Assembly (NCBI RefSeq): GCF_964253915.1
Contig: NZ_CAXUSG020000002.1
Location: 434,001 to 498,000 of the forward strand
Length of the DNA: 64,000 nucleotides
From: Metarhizobium sp964253915
GTDB lineage: Bacteria; Pseudomonadota; Alphaproteobacteria; Rhizobiales; Rhizobiaceae
Reading direction: 5' to 3'
Below the pieces are notes generated by a model that saw nothing but the letters and a program-made list of their open reading frames with translations, had not been told where the DNA came from and searched no databases. Position numbers and translations under genes: made by a program. Below are positions 50,461 through 59,260 of the stretch, in pieces (position 1 is the first letter of the stretch; the number at the start of each line of letters is the position of its first letter).

Positions 50461-52497
50461 TCAAATATCCTTGGCGAGGCGCAGCGCGTCGTAGATTGCC
50501 GCATGCGTATTGCGCGCCGCGACTGCATCGCCGATCCGGAACAGCTGGTAGGTGCCATCAGGATTGCGCTCGACAGTCTGGGGCGCGCCGGAAATCAGGT
50601 CGTCGTACGAGACTTCGCCAAGGTTGCGGGACGCCGGCTTCAGTTCGAAATAGAGATCGTCGAGCGGAATCGTTCCGTGGTTGACGACGATCTGATCGAC
50701 CGTCTGCTGTTTCGCCACCCCGCCATACTCGCTGCCGATATGGGCGATGAGCTGGTTGCCGCTCCTTTCCGCCGCTTCCAGCCTGTACGTCACGGTAAAG
50801 ATCGCATCGAGCTTCTGCAGCGAGCGCATGTAGGGAACGAGGTTCATCGCCATGACTTCCGGCGCAAAGGAGCGGTCCGGTGTCATGATCTCGACCTTGC
50901 CGCCCGCCTTGGCAATAAACTCCGCCGCCTGCAGACCAGCATGATCGCCGGCATCGTCGAAAATCAGCACATTCGTTCCGGGCTTCACGTCGCCGGAAAT
51001 GATATCCCAGGAGGAAACGACGAGATCGTTGCCCTTGGTCAGCACCTCCGTATGCGGCAAACCGCCGGTGGCAATGATCACGACGTCAGGATTTTCGGCC
51101 GTGATCGTTGCAGCGTCCGCCCATGTGTTGAAATGGAAAGTGACGCCGAGCTTTTGGCATTGGCTCATGCGCCACTCGATGATGCTGATCATCTCCCGCC
51201 GCCGCTCGCTCTGCGCCGTCAGCCGGATCTGGCCGCCGGGATTGTTGGCAGCCTCGAACACTACAACCTCGTGGCCACGCTCGGCCGACACGCGCGCGGC
51301 CTCAAGGCCGGCGGGACCAGCGCCGACGATCACCACCTTCTTGCGCACATCCGCCTTGGCGATCTTGTGCGGCATGGTCTCCTCGCGGCCGGTCGCCGCG
51401 TTGTGAATACAGAAGGCGAGACCACCCTGATAGATTCGGTCCAGACAGTAGTTCGCGCCGACGCAAGGGCGAATGTCGTCTTCGCGCTTTTCAATGATCT
51501 TGCGGACGATATGCGGATCGGTCATGTGGGCGCGGGTCATGCCGATCATGTCGACCTTGCCGGCAGCGATGGCATGCCGCGCCGTGGCGACATCCTGGAT
51601 CTTCGCCGCATGAAAGGTCGGGAACTTGGTTGCGGCGCGCACCTCGCCGGCAAAATCCAGATGCGGCGCGCTCGCCATGCCCTGGATCGGGATGACGTCC
51701 GTCAGCCCCGGATCGGTATCGATATGGCCACGAATGACGTTCAGATAGTCGATCAGGCCGCTTTCCTTGAGACGACGGGAGATTTCCAGACCTTCGGCCT
51801 TTCCGGTCCCGCCGGGAAGACATTCGTCGGCGGTATAACGGACGCCAAGGATGAAATCATTGCCCACCCGTTCGCGCATCGCCTTGAAGACGTCGAAACA
51901 GAAGCGCAGGCGGTTGTCGAGCGAGCCGCCGTAGGGGCCATCCAACTCGTTGGTCAGCGGCGAGGTGAACTGGTCGATGAGATGGCCGTAAGCCTCCAGC
52001 TCGACACCGTCCATGCCGCCGGCCTTCATGCGCTCGGCCGCGTCGGCAAAATCCTTGATGATGCGCTCGATATCCCAGTCTTCCAGCTTTTTGGGGAAAG
52101 CCCGGTGCGCCGCCTCGCGATGATGGGAGGGCGCGACGACGGGCAGCCAGTCGCCCTTGTCCCAGCGCGTACGCCGGCCGAGATGGGTGAGCTGGATCAT
52201 GATCGCCGCACCTTCCTCATGCACGGCATCCGTCATTTCGCGGATCCACGGAACGATCTCGTCCTTGTAGGCCAGCAGGTTGTTGAAGACCGGCGGGCTA
52301 TCCTTGGAGACGGCGGCGGAGCCGGCCGTCATCGTCAGCGCCACGCCGCCCCTCGCCCGCTCCAGCGTATAAGCGCGGTAACGTCCTTTCGGCATGCCGT
52401 CTTCCGGATAGGCAGGCTCGTGGGATGTGACGATGATACGGTTACGAAGGGTCAAATGCTTCAGCTGGAAGGGTTGAAGCAGGGGATCGTTCGACAT
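50461..52497 (-). CDS. NADH:flavin oxidoreductase/dimethylglycine demethylase-like flavoprotein (DgcA/StcD family), 678 aa
   Basis: N-terminal FMN TIM barrel (LTLRNRIIVTSHEPAYPEDG, GVELEAYGHLIDQFTSPLTN), an iron-sulfur segment, and a C-terminal FAD/NAD domain (VVIVGAGPAGLEAARVSAER). The cluster segment reads C345-VGANY-C351 with C363; the middle cysteine expected at 348 in the trimethylamine dehydrogenase pattern is Ala. DgcA demethylates dimethylglycine and StcD N-methylproline, releasing formaldehyde. Divergent from a TetR gene with two operator-like sites between them. It follows gfa in the same direction. Confidence 0.85.
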   Translation of the reverse strand: MSNDPLLQPFQLKHLTLRNRIIVTSHEPAYPEDGMPKGRYRAYTLERARGGVALTMTAGSAAVSKDSPPVFNNLLAYKDEIVPWIREMTDAVHEEGAAIMIQLTHLGRRTRWDKGDWLPVVAPSHHREAAHRAFPKKLEDWDIERIIKDFADAAERMKAGGMDGVELEAYGHLIDQFTSPLTNELDGPYGGSLDNRLRFCFDVFKAMRERVGNDFILGVRYTADECLPGGTGKAEGLEISRRLKESGLIDYLNVIRGHIDTDPGLTDVIPIQGMASAPHLDFAGEVRAATKFPTFHAAKIQDVATARHAIAAGKVDMIGMTRAHMTDPHIVRKIIEKREDDIRPCVGANYCLDRIYQGGLAFCIHNAATGREETMPHKIAKADVRKKVVIVGAGPAGLEAARVSAERGHEVVVFEAANNPGGQIRLTAQSERRREMISIIEWRMSQCQKLGVTFHFNTWADAATITAENPDVVIIATGGLPHTEVLTKGNDLVVSSWDIISGDVKPGTNVLIFDDAGDHAGLQAAEFIAKAGGKVEIMTPDRSFAPEVMAMNLVPYMRSLQKLDAIFTVTYRLEAAERSGNQLIAHIGSEYGGVAKQQTVDQIVVNHGTIPLDDLYFELKPASRNLGEVSYDDLISGAPQTVERNPDGTYQLFRIGDAVAARNTHAAIYDALRLAKDI

Positions 52498-52544
52498 GCG
52501 CCGGGCTCCGATTTAAGGGGGATTATCATCACGCTAAACGGAAA

Positions 52545-52562
52545 TGTACACAAGTGTCAACA
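52545..52562. promoter_or_regulatory. TetR operator copy 1
   Basis: TGTACACAAGTGTCAACA has the form TGTNNACA-NN-TGTNNACA. It is the reverse-complement counterpart of the site at 52585 (16 of 18 positions). It lies 48 bp upstream of the DgcA-like gene start. Confidence 0.65.
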
Positions 52563-52584
52563 ATCAAAACAAGAGAGAACGGAA

Positions 52585-52602
52585 TGTTGACATATGTGTA
52601 CA
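52585..52602. promoter_or_regulatory. TetR operator copy 2
   Basis: TGTTGACATATGTGTACA, second TGTNNACA-NN-TGTNNACA dyad, centred 40 bp from copy 1 and inverted relative to it. It lies 42 bp upstream of the TetR start. Together the pair covers both divergent promoters. Confidence 0.65.
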
Positions 52603-52643
52603 TTTTGCTTGCGACGGAAAACGGGATTTGCTAGGAGGACATC

Positions 52644-53273
52644 ATGGAACAGGCGATAAGTGACAGCGGCTGGCGCGGCTCCCAGGAGGGATGGCTGGAG
52701 GCTGCCTATGACTCCCTGCTCGAATCCGGCGTGGAATCGGTCAAGATCCTGCCCCTCGCCAAACGGCTCAATCTCTCCCGCACCAGCTTCTACTGGTTCT
52801 TCAAGGACCGGGAAGAATTGCTGGGCACCCTGATTGCCCGCTGGCGGGAAAAGAACACCGGTAACCTGGTGAAACAGTCCGAGGCCTATGCGGAATCGCT
52901 GGCCGAAGCGATGCTGAATGTCTTCGACTGCTGGGTGAACAAGGAGTTGTTCGACTCGCAATTCGAGTTCGCCGTGCGCAGCTGGGCCCTGCAGTCGTCG
53001 GATATTCTCGCCGAGGTGCAGCAGGCCGACCAGGCACGCATGGAGGCGCTGGGCCGCATGTTCATGCGTTTCGGCTACGACGAAGGGCCGGCTGATGTCC
53101 GCGCCCGGACGACCTACCTGGTCCAGATCGGCTACATTTCGATGCAGTCGAAAGAAGACCTCGCGCTGCGCATGAAGCGCATCCCCGAATACATCGCGAT
53201 TTACACCGGCCAGGTTCCCCAAAAGCGGGAACTCGACCGTTTCTTTGCACGGCATGGATACAAACCGGAGTGA
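52644..53273 (+). CDS. TetR-family regulator of the betaine operon, 209 aa
   Basis: HTH region VKILPLAKRLNLSRTSFYWFFKDREELLGTLI (in two parts), with the recognition helix SRTSFYWFF. The C-terminal domain contains NVFDCWVNKELFDSQFEF and LVQIGYISMQSKEDL. Strong AGGAGGAC ribosome-binding site. Divergent from the DgcA-like gene and 7 bp upstream of the ProC-like gene, heading the operon that extends to 60256. Confidence 0.9.
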   Translation: MEQAISDSGWRGSQEGWLEAAYDSLLESGVESVKILPLAKRLNLSRTSFYWFFKDREELLGTLIARWREKNTGNLVKQSEAYAESLAEAMLNVFDCWVNKELFDSQFEFAVRSWALQSSDILAEVQQADQARMEALGRMFMRFGYDEGPADVRARTTYLVQIGYISMQSKEDLALRMKRIPEYIAIYTGQVPQKRELDRFFARHGYKPE

Positions 53274-53280
53274 GGGCAAG

Positions 53281-54081
53281 GTGGGAGCAGGCAAGGGCTT
53301 GAGGATTGGGGTGATCGGCGGTGCCGGCTGGCTCGGCGGCGCCATCGCGCATGCGGTTCTCGACGCCGGCATCGTCGAGCCTCAAAACCTTTCGCTGTCC
53401 TATCGCAGCCAATGTCCGGATCGTTTTCCGGGCGCCTTCTGGACCTCCGACAACCAGGCCTTGGCCGACCGCTCCGACGTCATCATCCTCTCCGTCCGCC
53501 CCGCCGACTGGCACGAGCTGAAGGTCGATGCGGCCGGCAAGCTTGTCCTCTCCGTCATGGCCGGCATCAGGCTCGCCGCCCTTGGCGAACAGCATCGCAC
53601 CGGACGGGTGGTCCGCACGCTGCCGAACGCCGCAGCCGAAGTTCGAAAATCCTACACGCCGTGGATCGCCAGCGCCGATGTCGGCGAAGCCGACAAGGCT
53701 ATCGTCCGCGCCATCTTCGATGCCTGCGGTGTGCAGGACGAGGTTCGCACGGAAGCGGAGATCGATTATCTCACCGGCCTTACCGGCTCCGGCCCGGCCT
53801 TCCCGGCACTGCTTGCCGAAGCGATGATGACCGATGCAGTCGCGCGAGGGTTCGACCCGCAGGTCGCCCGGCGCGCCGTCAACACGCTTTTCGTCGGCGC
53901 CGGCCGGCTGCTGGAACAGCGCGACGACTGTCCCGCCGATACGGTCCAGGCCTTTCTCGACTACCGCGGCAGCACAGCGGCGGCGATCGAGGCGATGCGC
54001 GCGGCCGGCCTTGCCGAGGCCGTGTCGCGTGGCCTTTCGGCAGCGCTGCAGAAATCAGTCAACATGGGAGAAGCCTCCTGA
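53281..54081 (+). CDS. Pyrroline-5-carboxylate reductase-family protein (ProC-like), 266 aa
   Basis: NAD(P)-dependent reductase of cyclic imines. N-terminal Rossmann motif RIGVIGGAGWLGGAIAHAVL, then the C-terminal ProC domain (EIDYLTGLTGSGPAFPALLA). The start is taken as the GTG at 53281, 7 bp after the TetR stop and preceded by TGAGGG; an ATG at 53254 inside the TetR gene is possible. The family length fits. In a betaine operon it may reduce or reoxidise a cyclic amino-acid intermediate rather than make proline (inference). Confidence 0.85.
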   Translation: MGAGKGLRIGVIGGAGWLGGAIAHAVLDAGIVEPQNLSLSYRSQCPDRFPGAFWTSDNQALADRSDVIILSVRPADWHELKVDAAGKLVLSVMAGIRLAALGEQHRTGRVVRTLPNAAAEVRKSYTPWIASADVGEADKAIVRAIFDACGVQDEVRTEAEIDYLTGLTGSGPAFPALLAEAMMTDAVARGFDPQVARRAVNTLFVGAGRLLEQRDDCPADTVQAFLDYRGSTAAAIEAMRAAGLAEAVSRGLSAALQKSVNMGEAS

Positions 54082-54147
54082 TCCATCGGGGCGGGCCTCG
54101 CGGCAACCCGCTCCAAGAAAACCGCCGCCAATATAGAGGGAAAGAAC

Positions 54148-55149
54148 ATGAAAAAACTGCTTGGCTCGACGTGCCTGTTACTGGGAGTTTTGGGAGGCAC
54201 CTCGCTCACCCACGCCGCTGATTGCGGGAGCATCACGATTGCGAGCATGAACTGGCAGAGTGCGGAGGTGATCTCCAACCTCGACAAGATCATCCTGAAC
54301 GAGGGTTACGGCTGCAGCGCCGAGATCACCGTTGGCGACACGGTTCCGACGATCACCTCGATGGCCGAGAAGGGCGAGCCGGACATCGCGCCGGAAGCCT
54401 GGATCGATCTCCTGCCCGAAGTCGTCAAGAAGGGCACCGAGGAAGGCCGCATCGTCAAGGTCGGCTCGCCGCTGCCCGATGGCGGCGTCCAGGGTTGGTG
54501 GATCCCCAAATATCTCGCCGACGCCCATCCCGACATCAAGACCATCCCCGACATGCTGAAGCATCCGGAGCTCTTCCCCGATCCGGAGGATTCGTCGAAG
54601 GGCGCCATCTTCAACGGACCGCAGGGCTGGGGCGGCACCGTCGTCACCGCCCAGCTCTACAAGGCGTTCGCGGCCGACAAGGCCGGCTTCAACCTCATCG
54701 ACACCGGCTCGGCAGCCGGCCTCGACGGCTCCATCGCCAAAGCCTATGAGCGCAAGCAGGGCTGGGTCGGCTACTACTGGGCGCCGACGGCGCTGCTCGG
54801 CAAATACGAGATGGTCCGCCTCGACTACGGCGTCGCCGAGGACCCGGCCGAATGGAAGCGCTGCAACACCGTTGCCGATTGCGCCGATCCCAAGCCGAAT
54901 GCCTGGCCGGTCGACACCATCGTCACGCTCGTCGCAAAGCCCTTCTCGGAAAAGGCCGGCCCCGAGGTCATGGACTATCTCAAGAAGCGCTCCTGGAGCA
55001 ACCAGACGCTCGGCCAGCTGATGTCCTGGATGACCGACAACCAGGCCAGCGGCGAAGACGGCGCCAAGCACTTCCTTTCGGAAAACCCCGATATCTGGAA
55101 AGCATGGGTCACCCCGGAAGCCGCAGAGAAGATCCAGTCCTCTCTCTGA
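54148..55149 (+). CDS. Glycine betaine/proline betaine ABC transporter binding protein (OpuAC family), 333 aa
   Basis: Periplasmic betaine receptor. Signal peptide MKKLLGSTCLLLGVLGGTS ending THA. The OpuAC fold shows in ITVGDTVPTITSMAEKGEPD and GVQGWWIPKYLADAHPDIKT; tryptophans in EAWIDLLPE, GWWIP and GYYWAPTALL could form the aromatic cage for the quaternary ammonium. First transporter gene of the operon. Confidence 0.9.
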   Translation: MKKLLGSTCLLLGVLGGTSLTHAADCGSITIASMNWQSAEVISNLDKIILNEGYGCSAEITVGDTVPTITSMAEKGEPDIAPEAWIDLLPEVVKKGTEEGRIVKVGSPLPDGGVQGWWIPKYLADAHPDIKTIPDMLKHPELFPDPEDSSKGAIFNGPQGWGGTVVTAQLYKAFAADKAGFNLIDTGSAAGLDGSIAKAYERKQGWVGYYWAPTALLGKYEMVRLDYGVAEDPAEWKRCNTVADCADPKPNAWPVDTIVTLVAKPFSEKAGPEVMDYLKKRSWSNQTLGQLMSWMTDNQASGEDGAKHFLSENPDIWKAWVTPEAAEKIQSSL

Positions 55150-55252
55150 TCCGAGACATCACGCGATGCGCCGCAAGGCGCATCGCTCCGTTCACGGCCG
55201 ACACAACGATAACCATAAAAACGGATCGGCTCTTTCGAGAAGGGGAACCGAA

Positions 55253-56140
55253 ATGGACTGGTTTTTTAAATTCCCGCATATGAACGACGAGGCCCTGCGC
55301 AACCTCAAGAAAGCCATCGACGAAGGCTTCCGCGGCTTCACCCGCGCCTATGGCGAAACGATCGAGGGCCTGTTCACGCCGCTGCAGCACTTCCTGATCT
55401 ATGCCGAGCGCTTCATGACCAAGACGCCCTGGCCGATCGTCACGCTCATCATCCTCGCCATCGCCTGGGTGGCGACCCGCAACCTGCGCATCGTCGCAGG
55501 CTGTCTCGCAACGCTCCTGCTCATCGGCTACTTCGACATGTGGGACGACACGATGCGCACGATCTCAATGATCTTCGTCTGCACCGTACTGTCGATCGCC
55601 ATCGGCCTGCCCATCGGCATCCTGATGTCGCGCTCCGACCGGGTGCAGAAGATCGTCAACCCGATCCTCGACGTCATGCAGACCATGCCGAGCTTCGTCT
55701 ATCTCATTCCCGTCGTCATGCTGCTCGGCATCGGCAAGGTGCCCGGCCTGATCGCCGTGGTCATCTATGCCATCCCGCCGATGATCCGCCTCACCAATCT
55801 CGGCATCCGCCTCGTCGACCGCGACGTGCTCGAGGCCGCCGACGCCTTCGGTGCCGACAGCCGCCAGAAACTCTTCAAGGTGCAGCTGCCGCTCGCCTTG
55901 CCCACCATCATGGCCGGCATCAACCAGACGATCATGATGGCGCTCGCCATGGTCGTCATCGCCTCGATGATCGGCGTCCAGGGCCTCGGCCAGCCGGTGC
56001 TCAAAGCCATCGCCAACCAGTATTTTACCCTCGGCATCTTCAACGGCCTCGCCATCGTCGGCATCGCCATCATCTTCGACCGGGTCAGCCAGGCCTATGG
56101 CCACCGGCTGCAGAAGCACCGGGAGATCGTCCATGGCTGA
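55253..56140 (+). CDS. Betaine ABC transporter permease (ProW/OpuAB-like), 295 aa
   Basis: BPD_transp_1 permease with about six helices and the coupling loop AADAFGADSRQKLFKVQLPL preceding ALPTIMAGINQTIMMALAMV. Start is the ATG at 55253 with AAGGGGAA upstream. Overlaps the ATPase gene by 8 bp. Confidence 0.92.
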   Translation: MDWFFKFPHMNDEALRNLKKAIDEGFRGFTRAYGETIEGLFTPLQHFLIYAERFMTKTPWPIVTLIILAIAWVATRNLRIVAGCLATLLLIGYFDMWDDTMRTISMIFVCTVLSIAIGLPIGILMSRSDRVQKIVNPILDVMQTMPSFVYLIPVVMLLGIGKVPGLIAVVIYAIPPMIRLTNLGIRLVDRDVLEAADAFGADSRQKLFKVQLPLALPTIMAGINQTIMMALAMVVIASMIGVQGLGQPVLKAIANQYFTLGIFNGLAIVGIAIIFDRVSQAYGHRLQKHREIVHG

Positions 56141-57194
56141 GCATGCCTTCGGCGGCATCAAGATCCGCCATCTCTACAAGATCTTCGGCCCCGATGCCGC
56201 GGCCCATATCGACGCCGTGCGCAACGGCCTCAACAAGGCTGAGCTCAACGAGAAACACGGCCATGTGCTCGGCTTGCGCGACATCAACATCGAGATGCCC
56301 TCGGGCTCGATCCAGGTGATCATGGGCCTGTCCGGCTCGGGCAAATCGACGCTCATCCGCCACATCAACCGGCTGATCGACCCGACGGCCGGCGAGGTGC
56401 TGGTCGACGGCGTCGACATCGTCGGCATGAACGAGAAGGACCTGCGCGAGTTCCGCCGCCACCAGACAGCGATGGTGTTCCAGAAGTTCGCGCTTCTGCC
56501 GCATCGCAGCGTGCTCGACAACACCGTCTTCGGCCTGGAGATCCAGGGCCTGTCGCGCCAGCAGAGCATCGACACCGCCATGCGCTGGCTGGAGCGGGTC
56601 GGCCTCAAGGGGTTCGAGAAGAAATACCCCAACCAGCTCTCCGGCGGCATGCAGCAGCGCGTCGGGCTGGCCCGGGCGCTGTCCAACGACGCTCCCGTTC
56701 TGCTGATGGACGAGGCCTATTCGGCGCTCGACCCGCTGATCCGCACCGACATGCAGACGGTGCTGCTCGACCTGCAGAAGGAGATCCGCAAGACGGTGGT
56801 GTTCATCACCCACGATCTCGACGAGGCGCTGAGGCTCGGCGACCAGATCGCCATCCTGCGCGACGGCGAGGTCATCCAGCAGGGCACCAGCCAGGACATC
56901 GTGCTGCGTCCGGCCGACGCCTATGTCGCTAACTTCGTCCGCGAGGTCAACCGCGGCCGCGTCGTGCATGTCGAGGCGGTGATGCGACCGCTCGGAGAAC
57001 CGCCGGCCGCCGACCGGCCGACCATCACATCCGGCGTCACCATCGAGGACGCCATCCGCATCCTCGCCACCGCCCCAGACGGCGACATCACCGTAACCGA
57101 CGCAAAAGGCGCACCCATCGGGACCGTCACATTCCGGCAACTCGCCAACGCGATGGTCAGTCCGCGCGAGGCAGGCCAGCACGCCAGAGCCTGA
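56133..57194 (+). CDS. Betaine ABC transporter ATPase with CBS-like C-terminus (ProV/OpuAA-like), 353 aa
   Basis: Walker A GLSGSGKST, signature LSGGMQQRVGLARAL, Walker B VLLMDEAYSALD. The region after residue 270 (RVVHVEAVMRPLGEPPAADR, DITVTDAKGAPIGTVTFRQL) is a shortened regulatory tail of the CBS type. The start ATG at 56133 lies within the permease 3' end. Confidence 0.92.
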   Translation: MAEHAFGGIKIRHLYKIFGPDAAAHIDAVRNGLNKAELNEKHGHVLGLRDINIEMPSGSIQVIMGLSGSGKSTLIRHINRLIDPTAGEVLVDGVDIVGMNEKDLREFRRHQTAMVFQKFALLPHRSVLDNTVFGLEIQGLSRQQSIDTAMRWLERVGLKGFEKKYPNQLSGGMQQRVGLARALSNDAPVLLMDEAYSALDPLIRTDMQTVLLDLQKEIRKTVVFITHDLDEALRLGDQIAILRDGEVIQQGTSQDIVLRPADAYVANFVREVNRGRVVHVEAVMRPLGEPPAADRPTITSGVTIEDAIRILATAPDGDITVTDAKGAPIGTVTFRQLANAMVSPREAGQHARA

Positions 57195-57273
57195 CATGCA
57201 AGGCCGGCAAACTACCGGCCTTGCCACAACAAAACCCACCCACCACAAACACACACCTACGCGGATCTGTGCC

Positions 57274-59259
57274 ATGGCCAGAAGATTTCCACGCCTGTTC
57301 TCCCCGCTCGAACTCGGACCGCATAGGCTGAAGAACAGGATCGTCTTCGGCGCGCACACCGCCAACATGGCCGTGGAAGGCCTGCCCACCGCCAGACATG
57401 TCGCCTATTACGAGGAGCGAGCCATCGGCGGTGCGGCGATGATCGTCGTCGAGCCCATGCCGGTGCATGCCGCCGCCGTCCTCACCCGCGGCAATTTCCG
57501 CCATTCCGACGATGCGGTGATCCCGCATTTCAGGATGGTGACCGACGCCATCAGGAAACACGGCACCGTCGCCATCCAGCAACTCTACCATATCGGCGCC
57601 CACGGCGATTCCGACAATTCCTTCCACCCCCACTGGTCGCCCTCCGGCGGACCGAGCTATCACGACAGCGACGGCTCCCACCCGATGACCGAGGCGGAAA
57701 TCCACGAGACGATCGATGGCTTCGTGCAGGCCGCGCGGCGATGTCGGCAGGCCGGCTTCGACGGTGTCGAAGTCTGGGCCGCCTATCTCGGCATGGTCGA
57801 TCAGTTCTGGACGCCGTGGTGCAACCGGCGCGAAGACCAATGGGGCGGGTCGCTGGAAAACCGCACGCGCATGTCGCGGGAGATCCTGACGCGCATCCGC
57901 GCCGTCTGCGGCCCCGATTTCATCATCGGCCTTGCGGTTTCGGACGAGCCGGACGTGAAGGTCGCCCTGCAGCGCGACGAGCTTGCCGAGATCGTCAAGC
58001 TGCACGACGATCTCGGCCTCATCGACTACGTCACCTGCGGTTCGGGCGGTTATCTCGATTTCTACAAGCTGATGCCGACCTTCCTTTATCCGGAAAAGCT
58101 CGGTGCCGATCTCGCCACCGTCCTGAAAGGCGTCGTCAGCCATGCCGTCGTCATCGCCGAAAGCCATATCCGCACCCCGGAAAATGCCGAAACGGTGCTC
58201 GGCGAAGGGGCTGCGGATCTCGTGTCGATCGTGCGCGGCCAGATCGCCGATCCGCATCTGGCGACCAAGGCGGGCGAGGATCGCCCGGAAGATATCCGCG
58301 GCTGCATCTCCTGCAACCAGATGTGCTGGGGCCGCCGGTCGCGCGACTACTGGATCAGCTGTCTGATCAACCCCTCCGCCGGCCGCGAGGTCGAGTGGGG
58401 CGGCGACCGTTTTCGCAAGGCCGAAAATCCGAAACGGGTGCTGGTGATCGGCGGCGGCCCGGCCGGGCTGGAAGCCGCCCGCGTCTCCGCCGAGCGCGGC
58501 CATCGGGTCGTGCTGGCCGAAGCGTCGAGCCGGCTCGGCGGCAATTTCCTGCTCGCCGGCATGCAGCCGCGCCGGGCGCAGATCCTCGATCTCATCGGCT
58601 GGTATGAACGGCAGCTGGAAAAACTCGGCGTGGCTGTGCGCCTCAACACCTATCTGGAGGCCGGCGAGATCGATCCGGCCGAGTTCGACGTGGTGATTGC
58701 GGCAACGGGCTCCTTTTCGCCCGAGACGGGGTTCCAGAAGGCGCTGCCCACGGTCGAGACGTTGCCGGGCATCGAAAAAGGCAACGTCTTCACCGTCGAA
58801 GCCGTCATGGCGCGGCAGGCGCGGCCGGGCAAGCATGTGCTGCTGCTCGACGAGGGCGGCGGCTGGCGCGGCTGCGGCACCGCCTGGAAACTGGCGGAGG
58901 AAGGCCATCGGGTCACGATCCTCACGCCCGACCCCTTCGTCGGCAAGGAGCTGCAGAGGACGGCGGCGGACGTTCCGATGCGCCAGGCCATCCGGGCGCT
59001 TGGCGCCGACTGGATCGTCGAGGCCAGCATTACCGAATGGCACGGTAACGGCGCGACCATCGTCGACCACAACACCGGTGAGCGTCGTTTCGTCGAGGCC
59101 GACACGCTGGTGACCGCGACGACGAATTCTCCGGCCGACTGGCTGATGCCGGGCCTTGCCGAACTGGGCGTGGCAACGCGGCAGATCGGCGATTGCGCCG
59201 CGCCGCGGCAGGCACCCTATGCATTTTACGAAGGCCGCAAGGCGGGACTGGAGATCTGA
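57274..59259 (+). CDS. Second DgcA/trimethylamine-dehydrogenase-like FMN/FAD/Fe-S oxidoreductase, 661 aa
   Basis: FMN TIM barrel (LFSPLELGPHRLKNRIVFGA, GVEVWAAYLGMVDQFWTPWC), then a complete cysteine set C344-x2-C347-x3-C351-x11-C363 (CISCNQMCWG, ISCLIN), then FAD/NAD domain (VLVIGGGPAGLEAARVSAER). It is paralogous to the 50461-52497 protein, but with all four cluster cysteines. Probably an N-demethylase or dehydrogenase for a betaine-derived tertiary or secondary amine. No strong ribosome-binding site; 79 bp after the ATPase. Confidence 0.85.
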   Translation: MARRFPRLFSPLELGPHRLKNRIVFGAHTANMAVEGLPTARHVAYYEERAIGGAAMIVVEPMPVHAAAVLTRGNFRHSDDAVIPHFRMVTDAIRKHGTVAIQQLYHIGAHGDSDNSFHPHWSPSGGPSYHDSDGSHPMTEAEIHETIDGFVQAARRCRQAGFDGVEVWAAYLGMVDQFWTPWCNRREDQWGGSLENRTRMSREILTRIRAVCGPDFIIGLAVSDEPDVKVALQRDELAEIVKLHDDLGLIDYVTCGSGGYLDFYKLMPTFLYPEKLGADLATVLKGVVSHAVVIAESHIRTPENAETVLGEGAADLVSIVRGQIADPHLATKAGEDRPEDIRGCISCNQMCWGRRSRDYWISCLINPSAGREVEWGGDRFRKAENPKRVLVIGGGPAGLEAARVSAERGHRVVLAEASSRLGGNFLLAGMQPRRAQILDLIGWYERQLEKLGVAVRLNTYLEAGEIDPAEFDVVIAATGSFSPETGFQKALPTVETLPGIEKGNVFTVEAVMARQARPGKHVLLLDEGGGWRGCGTAWKLAEEGHRVTILTPDPFVGKELQRTAADVPMRQAIRALGADWIVEASITEWHGNGATIVDHNTGERRFVEADTLVTATTNSPADWLMPGLAELGVATRQIGDCAAPRQAPYAFYEGRKAGLEI

Positions 59260-59260
59260 C

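Noticed and set aside
50377..52590. 737-residue plus-strand ORF overlapping the first DgcA-like gene
   Set aside because: Antisense shadow of a protein with strong cofactor motifs; no start site or signal.
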